DNA from: Undaria pinnatifida | Lineage: Eukaryota > Sar > Phaeophyceae > Laminariales > Alariaceae | NCBI GenBank assembly: GCA_012845835.1 | Contig: JABAKD010000009.1 | Coordinates: forward strand, 11,585,785-11,649,784 | Direction of reading: 5' to 3' | Length of the DNA stretch: 64,000 nucleotides | In this document: positions 1-10,776 of the stretch, piece by piece | Layout: each line of letters opens with the position of its first letter | Numbering within the stretch: position 1 is the stretch's first letter | Translations under genes and position numbers: made by a program | Notes under the pieces: model-generated | What the model saw: only the letters and a program-made list of their open reading frames with translations | Told to the model about the DNA's origin: nothing | Databases searched by the model: none

Positions 1-291
1 ATTGCTAGGCTGTTCGTTGAGACAAGCTATATCGTGTTAGCAACACTAGGAATGTTCCTACTCGTCAATATGTCTAACGTACCGACATACCAACGTACCG
101 TACACACCACTACGGTCCGATGTATAACTCGTGCACATGTACAATCTACCGAAGTACCGTAGCACCACAAGAAGAGTATTCTGGTACAATAACATACAAT
201 CAACAGTTCTGCTATTCAAACCAACCAATCAGAGTTTCACCGCAGTACAGTTGATACATACATGCCGCTATCACGAACAAACCCTACGTAT

Positions 292-551
292 TACTTTTTC
301 ATGTTGACCTGCTTTGATTTCACCTCATGTTTCCCCTTTACATACACTCCTGTTCGTTTCTCGTGGTGACGTGCCTCAGTATTTGCTGCACCGCTCACCT
401 GTACATACATACTATTTTTTCATGTTGACCTGCTTTGATTTCATCTGATGTTTCCCCTTTACATACACTTCTGTTCGTTTCTGGTGTTGATCTGCCTTGA
501 GTTTCCCCTCGTGTTCCCCTTTACGTCCACTGCTGTTCATTTCTCTCCACA
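292..551. repeat. short tandem repeat, about 2.5 units
   Basis: Two units, near 292-372 and 411-492, share a pyrimidine-rich block beginning TTTTTCATGTTGACC. A third, more diverged and shorter unit follows to about 551. The unit spacing is about 120 bp and then about 80 bp. I see no gene or other structure in 1-291. Confidence 0.7.
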
Positions 552-644
552 TTCTCTTTCTTTTGCCCTTCCCAATCCAGTGTCCGTCCTTCCTGCTTCT
601 CCCTACTTTTTGCGTGTTCTTTTACCCCATTATCATAACCGCAG

Positions 645-905
645 AAGCACTGCTATATGTCCAACAGCTCTACAAACGGCAGGGACATCACGAAGCAGTG
701 CACCGTCAAGATCAAGGCCGGCGACCTCGTGGTCAAGGCCTGGGACGAGCCCCCCCTCCACCTGTGCTGCAGCAAGCGTCTGCGGACCGCCACCGTCACC
801 GGCCTGCTCCACACCAACAAGATCAACAAGGAGCTCGGCACCACCCCGGAGGAGGAGGCCTCCAAGCCCTCCGCCGCCGTCCCGCCCGCGTTCAAGGACT
901 TTTGA
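645..905 (+). CDS. terminal exon of an unrecognised gene, GC3-rich
   Basis: An acceptor-like ...ATAACCGCAG ends at 644 and is followed by an open frame to a TGA at 903-905. The first in-frame ATG is at 657 and would give an 82-residue peptide. Most codons end in C or G, very unlike the A/T-rich codons of the Rep/helicase frames that begin about 90 bp downstream. The peptide is Lys/Ala/Thr-rich with a Cys-Cys pair near the middle, and I do not recognise a family. It could be the last exon of a host gene next to the Helitron, or a host exon captured by the Helitron, which is common for that class. The different codon use argues that it has a different origin from its neighbours. Coding is likely; function is unknown. 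Confidence 0.5.
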   Translation, partial: KHCYMSNSSTNGRDITKQCTVKIKAGDLVVKAWDEPPLHLCCSKRLRTATVTGLLHTNKINKELGTTPEEEASKPSAAVPPAFKDF

Positions 906-992
906 ACAGGTGCGACGCCACCCTTTTTCCACCTGAAGCCTAAACCTTAAACCCTTGAATCGAAATCCGGCAGGTGCCTCCTAAAGTAAAAA

Positions 993-3900
993 ATGTCAAG
1001 CTCATCTCGCAGGACGACTAGATCGTCTTCAAACAATTTCAATATTTCTCCGCAGAGTGGACCCTCTACCCGCAGGCAAAGCAGATCCTCTCATACCAAT
1101 CGAGAAACAAGATCATCTGCATCTCGACGACAAGTAGCCGCAGAGAGGCGTTCCAGACGTGCTCAAATCTTACGTGCGAGACGTTCTTCCCGAAACATAA
1201 GTCAGCCTCAGGTAAATTTAGTTCAGCAACACTTCAACCGCATGCGAAACAGGCCACAGAGATTGCCTTCAAACAACGCCGTAAGCAGCGGCGATAATTC
1301 AGATAGTAACAACTCTCCTCTTGGTATTATGGAGTTTAACTCTGCCTCTAACTCTTTACCTTCAACTCCGTACACGTTTCTTTATCCAGACTTGAATCAT
1401 GAAGAAAACTACGTTTGCCCTCACCACCATTCAATGTTGTGAAAAGAAGAGAAAAGGCACGGACTGAACTGTTGTAACAAGGGGAAGTATACAATCCCTT
1501 CTCTAAAACCTGTCCCCCCTGAGCTCATGACTACGTTTCGAGGCAATCAATTTCAAAGAGAACAGAGAGCGTATAACGGTTTATTTAGCTTCACGGCTCT
1601 AGGAGCAGGTGGTATTGACAAGAAAAGTTGGACGCAGCCTCAAAAAGTGCAGACAATGCTCAATTTACACGGAAAATCTTACCACAAAATATTTGATTTG
1701 CGACAACAGTATAGACATGAACGTTTCGAACAGCAGCAGATTTTATATTTTCGACAGTGACTTTGCCCCAAACTGTTCATCTCGAAACTTGAACGTAGAT
1801 ATTGCCAATATGCTTAGAACTCATATCGACGAAAATGTACGATGGGCCAGAGAGTATCGTTCAGCTGTAGATTCAGTACTAAACAACCCAATTTTACGTA
1901 ACCCGAACGGCCCTACCCCGCACATTGAGTTTGCCGATGTTAGCCGTGTTAATGATGGCCCTGTATCGGGTGAACAAGTTTCGGCTCCTGAAATAGCTGC
2001 TTTGGTTTATACTTCAGGGCAACAAGACAGTGGTAAACGTGCAGTAGCGACTTATCCTGTGAACAGCCCAGACGAGAAGCCCCGTTTCCTTCCGCTGTGG
2101 AGCCCCGCCTACGAGGCTTTACAGTTAGTTTTCTTTATTGTTTCTCCACGGTGAATCAGGTTGGAGCAAAGGCAACGCTACCGAACAACCTCCATACAAA
2201 TCTAAAACCATGAACGTCGCAAATGATACTCATGTCCCCTTTCCCTTCTACTGTCACCAGCGTATTTTGTCAGAGCCCATCTTCAAAACAAACAGTCGTA
2301 TCGCGCAAGAATGGGCATGTGATTCTATGAGTCGAATGGAAGAGGATCGTCTTTCTTTTGTAGAGTATAGCCCACTCCAACAAAGACTTGCAACCGACCG
2401 TGCTATTCGTACTTCTGCAAATAAATGGTGACAACCCTGGCAAAATTCTACCGGCTTTTCATGCAGGTTCCCCCGCTAAACGCAAGTCAGACATGGAAGA
2501 TGGTCTCGAAATCGTGAACAGAAAAGGCGGTCCTCATATTTTTATTACAGTAACGATGAACGCAAATTGGCCAGAGATCACCAGCAACCTTCTTCCCGGG
2601 CAATCTGCTCACGACAGACCAGACATGTATATGTTGTCGTGTATTCAAAATGAAACTCAAAGAAATTATGGCTGAGATTAAGAGTGGTAAAGTGTTCGGA
2701 CCCTACATGAGTCACTGCGGAGTGATCGAATTCCAAAAGAGAGGCTTCCCTCATGCTCATTTAGTTTACATGTTCAAAGGTAACGGCCCTCACGATCAAC
2801 ACGAAATGGACAAGTGGGTGTGGGCCCAAATTCCAGACGAAAGTATTGCAAACGGCCTCCTGCGAGAAAAGGTATTAAAATATATGATCCACAAGCCATG
2901 CGGACATCTCAACGTCAACGCCCCGTGCATGCAGTTAGATAGAAGCACAAATTGTAAGAAGTGCAACAAGAAGTTCCCCCAACCCTTCAGAAGTACCGCC
3001 ACTAATAAACGATAGGAGTGGCAGAGTTGAGTACACCAGAGTTAAAATTGATGACAAAAATAAACCAACAGTCAAAATGGAGGTAGACGGAAAATATACT
3101 GACGTTCCCGTGGGCGATGAATGGGTAGCAAGCTACAACCCATATTTATTGATGAGTTTTGACTGTCACATCAACGTAGACGTTGTCACTGCCATTACTT
3201 GCATAAAGTACCAGTTCAAATATTGCCACAAATCGGAAAACTACGCGCGTGCTCGCATTCAAGGCATCACCGACGAAACCGAACTATACAGAAAGACGAG
3301 GTACATCTCTGCCGCTGAAGCAACGTGGAAAAACTACTAGGTTATCAAATGATAGACAGGTATCCTGCCCTTACCAAACTCCACGCACACCTGGAAGGGG
3401 AGCAGTATGTTTTGTTTCCTGCTAACGCCACTCAAGCTCAACGTCTCGAACTTACTACTAGTACGAGATCACCCCTCATGGAATATATTGCTCGACTTCC
3501 TCAAGAGTGTTTCGATAATCTCACACTTCTTGATTACTACGAACAATATACTGTTACCCGCCCGAAAAAAGACGCCCCACCATTGACACATGCTCCCCCC
3601 GGCAAGTTTCTAGATTCTTACAACAACGTCGTATCCAGAAGAAAGAGAATTCCGCCCATGTTTGCCGTATCGTCTCCCAGAATGCCGCCGTAGGCGACCT
3701 TTTTTACTCGAGACTGTTGCTCCATAAAATTCCTGGCCGATCGTTAGAGGAAATGCGCACTGTTCCAGGTCAAGACAACAGCAACAATATAATCCATCAA
3801 ACTTTCCACGACGCAGCTAGAGCTAGAGGTTTTATTATAGGCGACGAGGAATATTCCATCTGCATGGAAGAAGCATCACACTTTCAAGTAGGTCGAGAAG

Positions 3901-5241
3901 TCCGCGCTCTCTTTGTTACTCTAATATTAGACGGTGCCGCTGCACCGAAACTTTGGTCTGAATTTAAAGAAAGCCTGATCGAGGACCTGAAAATAACCCG
4001 TACATCAGAAGAAGCCATTCAAGAAGCGTTCTGTGATATCGATATCAAGTTACAGATGCACGGCAAATCGAACACCCAAGTCAACCTCCCCGCTACCAAG
4101 CATTCCTCAACAGAATTGCAACGCATGCGCACAGCATTCAATTCAGCCGAATGTTCGGCGTATGTCGATACGCATGAAAAAAACCTTACCAACGAACAGC
4201 GGGAAGTTTACGATACTGTTGTGAATTCAGTTCGAAATAACAAAGGTAAAGCCTACATCATCGATGCGCGGGCCGGAACTGGAAAGACATACACGCAAAA
4301 AAGCATAGCTGCAAGACTGAGAGATCAACACAAAGTAGTATTGATTGTGGCTTCCACTGGAATTGCTGCCCTTCAACTTCCAGGCGGTTGGACAGCCCAT
4401 TCTATGTTTGAGCTACCGATGGACGACAAACTCACACCTTTGTGTGTATGCAACATAAACACTCAAACTCAGCGCGCTGATTTAATTAGAAACGCCAACC
4501 TAATCATTTGGGATGAACTACCCATGACTCACAGATACTGTGTTGAGGCCCTCGATAGATCGCTCCGAGACATTACACGACAAAACAAACTCTTTGGTGG
4601 CAAAACCATCCTGTTTTCCGGTGATTGGCGTCAAATAGGTCCGATATCTAGAGGGGATACCGCAACAGAAGCAGTCGACATCGCCTTCATTTCTAGCCCT
4701 CTTTGGAAGCACGTCAACAGGTTTAAGCTTAAAAATCCCAGCGAGATAAGAATGATCCTCAATATGCTGCCTACGTACAACAAATTGGAGAAGACAGGGT
4801 ACCTCATGTCACCAAGCCTGACGGCCAAAAGCTTATCCCTCTCAACAACCATTCTGAACCAAACTCTCAGGACCACTTTCAACTACAGTGTACTACCGAT
4901 TTGGAGGAGCTCTAATAAACTTTGTTTACCCTAACCTGTCTAAGGATGCACGTAACTGGAACGATCGCGCTATCTTAGCAACAGCAAATGCAACCATTGA
5001 TAAATGTAACGACTCCATCTCATCCGACCGGCCCGGCGAGTCCGTCTCAATTTTTAGCTCCGACTCTTTAATTTCGGACGAATCAAACCCGAACACCGCC
5101 TTCGCAGCCCCTGAACACCATAATGAACTCAATATTTCTGGCGTTCCACCCGATGAACTTAGACTTAAGTCCAACATCCTTGCAATGCTAGTGCGAAATC
5201 TCAATTTCTCTGCAGGGCTCGTGAACAGTCGAAAGTGTGTG
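993..5241 (+). pseudogene. Helitron Rep nuclease plus N-terminal two thirds of helicase (broken)
   Basis: The N-terminal part (993-1442) is Ser/Arg-rich and is followed by a Cys-rich stretch and a TALGAGGIDK segment typical of the Helitron N-terminal domain. The HUH nuclease signature FPHAHLVYM lies near 2745-2770, the IHKPCGH segment near 2885-2905, and the tyrosine segment CIKYQFKYC near 3199-3225. The Pif1-like helicase begins near 4180 with Walker A ARAGTGKT (about 4268-4291) and Walker B IIWDELPM (about 4503-4526). The part after 4888 matches the segment before motif V/VI and ends at GLVNSRKCV, where the inserted element starts. The pieces lie in several frames (about nine changes), so this is a decayed gene. 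Rolling-circle transposition in the nucleus is the known role of the family. Confidence 0.85.
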
Positions 5242-5904
5242 TGTTGATTGTCCTCATGAACATGACGGTTATGATCCATCTTATATCATGGAGTTCCGTA
5301 TCTGCGGCATAGCCCCTGCCGCCGGTGGGAAATCCTACGTGCTGGGGTCCCCCAGCACGCAGGTATAGTCTAACGGGTATGAGTATAGAGGGCTCTTGGT
5401 GAGCAATCTGAAAACAGAACACGTGAGCTGCCACTCGTAGTTTTGCTCCATATGAGACAGCTCATGGCAAATCATGCCGGGAAACATCCGGCCAAACAAT
5501 CCCCTTACACCTTATACATGAATCCCTTACAAGCAGCAGCAACAGCAGCAGCAGCACAGTTACCCAAAGCAAAATTGTTGGGACAACTCTGGTCCAAATC
5601 CATTTGGGGACAGGTTTCTGCAATGGGTTGGGTACCTACCGACTCACCGTCAGGGGTTATGCCGCAGATAGAAGGCGTGATGATGACTCCAGACGGTGAC
5701 ACAGAACTCTTATATTATCCAGCCGTCGAGCCTGACTCGGTCTCATATGGAGCAAAACTACGAGTGACAGCTCATGGCGAATCATGCCGGGAAACATCCG
5801 GCCAAACAATCCCCTTACACCTTATACATGAATCCCTTACCAACATACGGAACTCCATGATATAAGATGGATCATAACCGTCGTGTTCATGAGGACAATC
5901 AACA
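5242..5904. repeat. left end unit of the composite element, 60-bp terminal inverted repeats
   Basis: The first 60 bases and the reverse complement of the last 60 match with one mismatch; both start TGTTGATTGTCCTCATGAAC. Inside, a block near 5340-5455 recurs inverted in the right unit. A second block near 5675-5780 recurs in the right unit in the same orientation. A stretch of about 70 bases (near 5457-5530) is also repeated directly at about 5771-5838. The unit is thus a nest of direct and inverted copies and should fold into large hairpins. Confidence 0.8.
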
Positions 5905-7469
5905 TCCCCCCTCCTCATTATGTTATACACGACGAATACACTTAATATCCCCCCTGCTTTGTGCATGACAAGGCACGACATCGCAGGGTTGATACATCGT
6001 CATATCGTAATGAACTTATATGAAACTCGGAACTCCAACAAACTCGAAACCAAAATTCCAGTCCTCAATTCAACAAGTCCTCCAAGTCTCAAACCAAGTA
6101 ACAACAGTCTCATGCTGCAAACATCAACTACTACTCTCGAAAATTATTGCCAGGTGAAAACGACAATAATTTTATTCTCGGAAATTACCAGGTTAAAACG
6201 GCGTCATCCTCGAAATTAGCCACAGAAAACGGCCTTTTCCTTCTTCGGATTTATGGCTCAAATAAACTCACGGATTATCCCCGATTTCCTCGAGATACTA
6301 TTACTCAGTACGGGGCCTACAAGTTGAACCAGGAAAAACAAACTCCGCATTATTATACGAAAACGCAAACAACCGCAGAAACTCGATTTAATCGTACTCT
6401 GCACACTGCACGGCGAAAAGCATCCCCCCTCCTCCGTGCACGACGAAATGTGTAGCACACGTAGCGGCGGGATGTTGCACTGTGCTCAAAAACTCAAATT
6501 TTGAATAATACCTGGTAACCAAATATCTCCCCCCAATAATAAGCTCCCGCAAAACGGGGGTTCGCACGTCGATGTACTTCGAGTTCGACGTTCACACTGG
6601 GTTTTGTGCCAGGTTCTTCGCCCCCTCGTTATCCTCGAAAACCGCAATATACGTCATACCAAACCCGGGGACAATAAAATTCACACATACCGCGAGAACA
6701 TCACTATTTTCATGGTGTCTGCCAGAACAAACGGCATTGTCCAATACGGCGGTACCGACTCAAACAGACATAGTAATCAACTCGCAAAATCAAACCATAG
6801 TACTTCGTTATTCCTGACGAGTATGCATAACATCGGTGCTATACATATTTCAAGTAAGCATGGGGTAAGTCCGCGCGATCAGACAACGCATAACCAACGC
6901 GTCAGCGGGACAATACTCGTACTCAAGTCACGAATACTCGAACTAGACCGAACGCGCCTCTGCGCAGCTCGTGGTCTGTTCAATCTCGGGGCGATTTGTC
7001 ATTGGCCGAGATTTGTCATACCAACAATAAACAATCCTCATCCTATGACAAAAAACAAGAAAAACAATCAAGTCCATCTCAAGCAGGCTGACAATCAACG
7101 TTCGAACAACAAAATCACAATCACCCAGCATCATACCCAGTCATTTCAACCCCCATGCCCCAAACACTACTGCTGGTGGTCCCTCCGCTGCGGCAGCCTC
7201 CTTCCGGTCTCATGGCATCGCCGCAGCTCGGGCACTCCAGCCTATCCTCCTGAATGAAGCAGCCGTTCCTGGCGCAAGATTGACTCCACACAAGCAGCGG
7301 ATGGATCGTGCAATCGAGCGATTAGGTCGGCATAGGTTGAACTGCTCTTTTCATCAAAAATCCCTCGCACATCAATCTCAATCTTGGGGGGTGGTTCGTA
7401 ATTCTCAAATCAACATGAAAAAAAGCCAAAACAAAAAAAACATCAGCAGCAAGCAAAACAAAGGAAATA
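5905..7469. other. interior of composite element without recognisable gene
   Basis: Several short open frames exist on the plus strand, Asn/Thr/Ser-rich and without family signatures. Two C-runs with similar context (near 5905 and 5951) and short diverged copies of an ATTATTGCCAGG / AATTACCAGG motif (near 6144 and 6182) are visible. I see no RNA gene and no transposase here. Confidence 0.4.
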
Positions 7470-8558
7470 TCACGTGCCTGGTGCGGGCCTAAGCGCTCGC
7501 TGATGGCCCGTTATTCCTTTCTCCTTCACTCGCGCTCGTTTTGGGCATCTCCTCCTTTCGCGTCCATGCTCCGACCCCCAATCGATGGTGCAGACCCTTC
7601 CACCAGTGCCCACCACCGCTCTCTTAACGTTGTTCCAGAATTCAAACGCGTGTTCCATCGCGCTCAAAATCTCCTCAACCTCTCTCCCGGCACCAGCCGG
7701 CCAAGTAATCCCATCTCTCCTTTTCTGTTCTCTTGTACAAAATAAAGTAGCCACAGATTCAGGCACAGGCCTGGCTGTACCGCGGGCTTGCAGATACAGT
7801 GGTAACAGCGGTTCCAGCGGCGGCGCTGGCAGCGGCGACGGCAACATTGGCAACAGTGGCGATGACAGCGGCGGTGACCATGACGGCGGCTGTGATGACG
7901 ACTGTAGCGGCGGCGGCGGTGGCGGCGGCGGTGGCGGCGGCGGTAATGACGGCTGTGTCCGTGGCAATTCTTCTTCGCATGCGTAGCAATCATCTGACGA
8001 CTGCTTGTCCTGCAGATGGGGCGACTGGGGCAGCTGCTGCCTCTGTAACAACTGCTTCTCTCCAGCGCCGTCGCCACCAGCGCCATGCAGATCTACCAGC
8101 TTCGGCTCATGTTTGGCTTTGCTGGGACCGCGCAGTTGCTGCTGGGGCGAAATATTCTTACTCTCTTTCTCTCTCTCTTCTCTCTCGCTCTCTCTCTCGC
8201 TCTCTCTCTCGCTCTCTCTCTTCTCTCTCTCATCCTCGAATAAAATCACTCTTTCGTCCATTTTCCGCACTACATTTGCGTGAAGCTCGTGCTCCTCGCG
8301 GAGAAGTCGTAATGCGTGATGCATCATCGACACCCGCCAGGACCAAAACGAAGTCAGGCCATACACTTCTTCAGCATACGACGCTCGCAGAGCTGCCTCA
8401 GCGAGTCCGACCTCTCTTTCATGCTTCTGCAGCGCTGTCTGGATCTTGAGCCGTTTTATATCCTCTCTTAAATAATCTACAGCAGTAATGCCAGAATCCC
8501 CCGGACCTGACATGGCTCTTCCCCACCTCTGTAGGCTGGCCTTGGCTTCGCTTACCAA
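7470..8558 (-). CDS. unrecognised coiled-coil and proline-rich protein
   Basis: A 362-residue open frame runs on the minus strand. The N-terminal third (about residues 1-110) is helical and charged (segments such as DYLREDIKRLKIQTALQKHE), then a Glu/Ser/Arg run (about 115-135) is encoded by a CT/GA microsatellite. A Pro-rich low-complexity region with a run of ten prolines follows (about 195-255). A compact C-terminal part contains the conserved-looking ITWPAGAGREVEEILSAMEH and ends in basic residues. I do not recognise a family and see no DDE or HUH motif. It is the only long gene inside the composite element, so it may be cargo or an unrecognised mobility gene. The long uninterrupted frame and non-random N- and C-termini favour real coding; introns cannot be excluded. 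Confidence 0.5.
   Translation of the reverse strand: MVSEAKASLQRWGRAMSGPGDSGITAVDYLREDIKRLKIQTALQKHEREVGLAEAALRASYAEEVYGLTSFWSWRVSMMHHALRLLREEHELHANVVRKMDERVILFEDEREKRESERESERESEREEREKESKNISPQQQLRGPSKAKHEPKLVDLHGAGGDGAGEKQLLQRQQLPQSPHLQDKQSSDDCYACEEELPRTQPSLPPPPPPPPPPPPLQSSSQPPSWSPPLSSPLLPMLPSPLPAPPLEPLLPLYLQARGTARPVPESVATLFCTREQKRRDGITWPAGAGREVEEILSAMEHAFEFWNNVKRAVVGTGGRVCTIDWGSEHGRERRRCPKRARVKEKGITGHQRALRPAPGT
8157..8236. repeat. CT/GA-rich microsatellite within the minus-strand ORF
   Basis: Imperfect CTCTCT tract with CG-containing interruptions every 10-12 bases. On the minus strand it reads as a Ser-Glu-Arg repeat in the 362-residue protein. Confidence 0.85.
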
Positions 8559-8589
8559 TAGAAATCAACCAGCTGACGAACCACTAGTG

Positions 8590-8886
8590 TGTTGATAGAT
8601 CTCTAAAGGTGTACGCGTAGCTGGCGCGGGAAGGCGTGATGATGACTCCAGACGGTGACACAGAACTCTTATATTATCCGGCCGTCGAGCCTGACTCGGT
8701 CTCATATGGAGCAAAACTACGAGTGAGTGACAGCTCATGTGTTCTGTTTTCAGATTGCTCACCAAGAGCCCTCTATACTCATACCCGTTAGACTATACCT
8801 GCGTGCTGGGGTCCCCCACCGAACCCATTACCACGTGGTCAGAGGACCGCGCCAGCTACGCGTACACCTTTAGAGATCTATCAACA
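8590..8886. repeat. right end unit of the composite element, 40-bp terminal inverted repeats
   Basis: It starts TGTTGATAGATCTCTAAAGG and ends with the perfect reverse complement of its first 40 bases. The interior (about 8632-8820) is homologous to the two inner blocks of the left unit. It shares only the terminal seven bases TGTTGAT with the left unit's termini, so the two units are related but not identical members of one family. Confidence 0.8.
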
Positions 8887-8891
8887 GTGTG

Positions 8892-9846
8892 CTTCATGTC
8901 ATCTCCCGCAATAATAGTCGTGTTATTCAGGCTGAACTTCTTACCGAGCAGGAACATCACCCCATCGTCTTCATTCCCAAAATAAATTTCACCGCGACCG
9001 TTGGTAAACGTGGCATTTCCTTTCACGAGTACAGTTTCCCCTTCGAACAGCGTATGCGATGACCATGAACAAAAGTCAAGGTCAAACCTTATCTCGCATT
9101 GGGCTCGACTTACGTTCTTCAGCATTTGCACATGGTCAACTCTATGTTGCTTTGAGCCGCGCACAAAACAAATCATCCATCATGTGTCTTCTTCCTCCTT
9201 CGCAAGTTGTGCACGACGTGCCTCACACCGAAAATATTGTTTACCCTCCGTTCGTAGAAGCTGCCACTGGCGTTATCACCGAGAAGGTTCATCCCCCTAA
9301 CCCTTCTCAAAACTCCTCTGCTCCCACCTCCTACCCCTCCTCGTCCGCCTCCCCAAAGCCCTCACTGGATTTTGCAAAAGGAAGGAGATGGTGCCTGTGG
9401 TTTCAAAGCAACTGCCCGATTCCTCCTCGGTGACCCGGAACTACACCTTCAAATGAGACAGGTTATGCAGCACATCTCTAACAATCGGAACAACCACGAC
9501 CTTCGAATATATGAAGGAATCAACATGGAGCGACTCTATGGTGCGGGAACGCAACCCTTCACATATAACTCATACGACGACTACATCGCAAAAATGTCTT
9601 TACTGCATACATACATGGGCCAGCCTGAAATCACACCTATCTCCGCACTCTACGGCAAAACGGTGCACGCCCACTATAACGACTCAACCTTACCTCCTCC
9701 TGCATTTGGTACATTGGATGACATTCACTCACGCTATGCCCAAGTGTTTCGACACTACGACACGTACCAACTAATCATTCCCCATCCCGACGGCCAACCC
9801 CACCCCGCCCATTCAGGTGGTGGGCTACCTTCAGCGTCGTTATGAT
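8892..9846 (+). pseudogene. Helitron helicase C-terminus and OTU-like protease (broken)
   Basis: The helicase resumes in the same frame right after the inserted element (CTT CAT GTC at 8892). It continues through motif VI-like MNKSQGQTL (about 9065-9091) and LYVALSRAQ (about 9141-9167). After one frame change an OTU-like domain follows: EGDGACGFKATARF carries the expected Asp-Gly-x-Cys nucleophile context, and a His/Pro-rich C-terminus, IIPHPDGQPHPAH, ends near 9830. In OTU-bearing Helitrons this domain lies C-terminal to the helicase, as here. OTU proteases normally cleave ubiquitin chains; their role in Helitrons is not settled. The C-terminal histidine that would complete the active site cannot be assigned with confidence by eye. 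Confidence 0.8.
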
Positions 9847-10740
9847 GCACCACCCTGCGGCTCCACACGTTTGGCATGTCTTCGTCAATCGTATGTAGTG
9901 GTCGTCTTACAGTCTGACGGAGTTGCCCAGCCACTGATTCTTCTTCGGGGTACTGCATTGGTTTCATCTAGGGTTTCCATACGAAACCACTTTGAGCTTT
10001 CGAGTGCCTTCATCGTACTCCTGTACCGTATGAGTCTCAGTTGCGGTATAAGTACCCGTCGACTCGCGCCAGCTTCTCCTTCCAAGTATTGGGTGCTTTT
10101 CTAATTTCGCAGTTTTGCGGTATACTCGTCGACTAGCGGCAGCTTCTTCTTCAGAGTGTTGGGTGGTTATTCAATTTCGCAGTCGACAAGAGTTGCCTAG
10201 CGCCAGCTTCTATTTAAGGTTATGTACTGCATATGAAATCGGTTGCAACTTCTGAGTGCCTTGCGCTGTTCCGTACGAGTCTCGGTTGCGGTAGACGATA
10301 CCCCACCGCCTTGCGGCACCTTCTTCCATGTATTAGGTTGATCCTTAATATCACGGGCGACCGTTCAACTCGCTTCGTACCGTCTCTTGCCCGTAGACAT
10401 GTGATTTCGGGTCGAACTTCACTCCGTTGCCTAGCGACACCTCTTTCTTACGGGTACTGCAGCTTGCAGCAAAAAATTTTGCGCTTGCAGAAAAAGTTTT
10501 GGTCTTCTTTATGACTGACCTTCTTCAATACATGTTTTTTAAAATTTCAGAGACAACTCCGTCTCCTGCCGGCATGCCACACTTCCGACGTTTGCCCGCT
10601 TCGTCGGCTAGCCGCCGACATAGTTCTCTACCAAAATATCATCTTCTCCGACAAAAATTGCACCTGAACCTCTTGGTAGGAGTCATTACTATTCACCTTC
10701 ACTCTCCTCTTCCTCACACCATCTTTAACAACAATCATGA
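9847..10740. repeat. Helitron 3' non-coding region with degenerate tandem units of about 80 bp
   Basis: Between about 10,030 and 10,330 a unit containing TTGCGGTA...CGTCGACT and a GCCAGCTTCT-like block recurs three or four times with drift. No gene is supported in this stretch. It lies between the OTU domain and the hairpin taken as the element's end. Confidence 0.5.
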
Positions 10741-10776
10741 GGGCGGGGCCGCCGAAGGCGGCGCTGCCCGATCCTT
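10741..10776 (+). other. GC-rich hairpin plus CCTTGTA, possible Helitron 3' terminus
   Basis: A stem-loop (GGGCGGGGCCGCC, GAA loop, GGCGGCGCTGCCC) ends at 10769 and is followed three bases later by CCTTGTA. Helitrons are known for a hairpin just upstream of a short conserved 3' end, although the usual CTRR end is not matched exactly. The same hairpin-then-CCTTGTA arrangement occurs near 40,911-40,980 (minus), 56,101-56,170 and 62,595-62,647. The giant palindrome starts at 10,777. Confidence 0.45.

Larger units (their letters stand above)
5242..8886. mobile_element. composite inverted-repeat DNA element inserted in the Helitron helicase
   Basis: The element begins TGTTGAT and ends ATCAACA. 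It is flanked by GTGTG on both sides (5237-5241 and 8887-8891), a probable 5-bp target duplication. The helicase frame before it (AAG TGT GTG) joins in phase with the frame after it (CTT CAT GTC), which confirms the borders. Each end is itself a complete inverted-repeat unit (5242-5904 and 8590-8886). The middle holds one long ORF on the minus strand (7470-8558). I see no recognisable transposase. TGT...ACA termini with a 5-bp duplication occur in several cut-and-paste families, so I do not assign one. Confidence 0.75.
993..10776 (+). mobile_element. Helitron (RepHel with OTU domain), decayed and interrupted
   Basis: The plus strand carries, in order, a Helitron-like N-terminal region, an HUH-type Rep nuclease, a Pif1-like helicase and an OTU-like cysteine protease. 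This is the known order for OTU-bearing Helitrons. The frame changes about nine times before 5241, so no full protein can be made. The helicase is split by a separate inverted-repeat element at 5242-8886. I could not identify the 5' end, which may lie left of the window. The 3' end is placed by inference at a GC-rich hairpin (10741-10769) followed by CCTTGTA, a layout seen at three other places in the window. The span given is therefore approximate. Confidence 0.75.

Noticed and set aside
5242-8886. LTR retrotransposon reading of the TG...CA-ended repeats in the Helitron
   Set aside because: The end units are inverted relative to each other, each has its own inverted repeats, and no reverse transcriptase is present.
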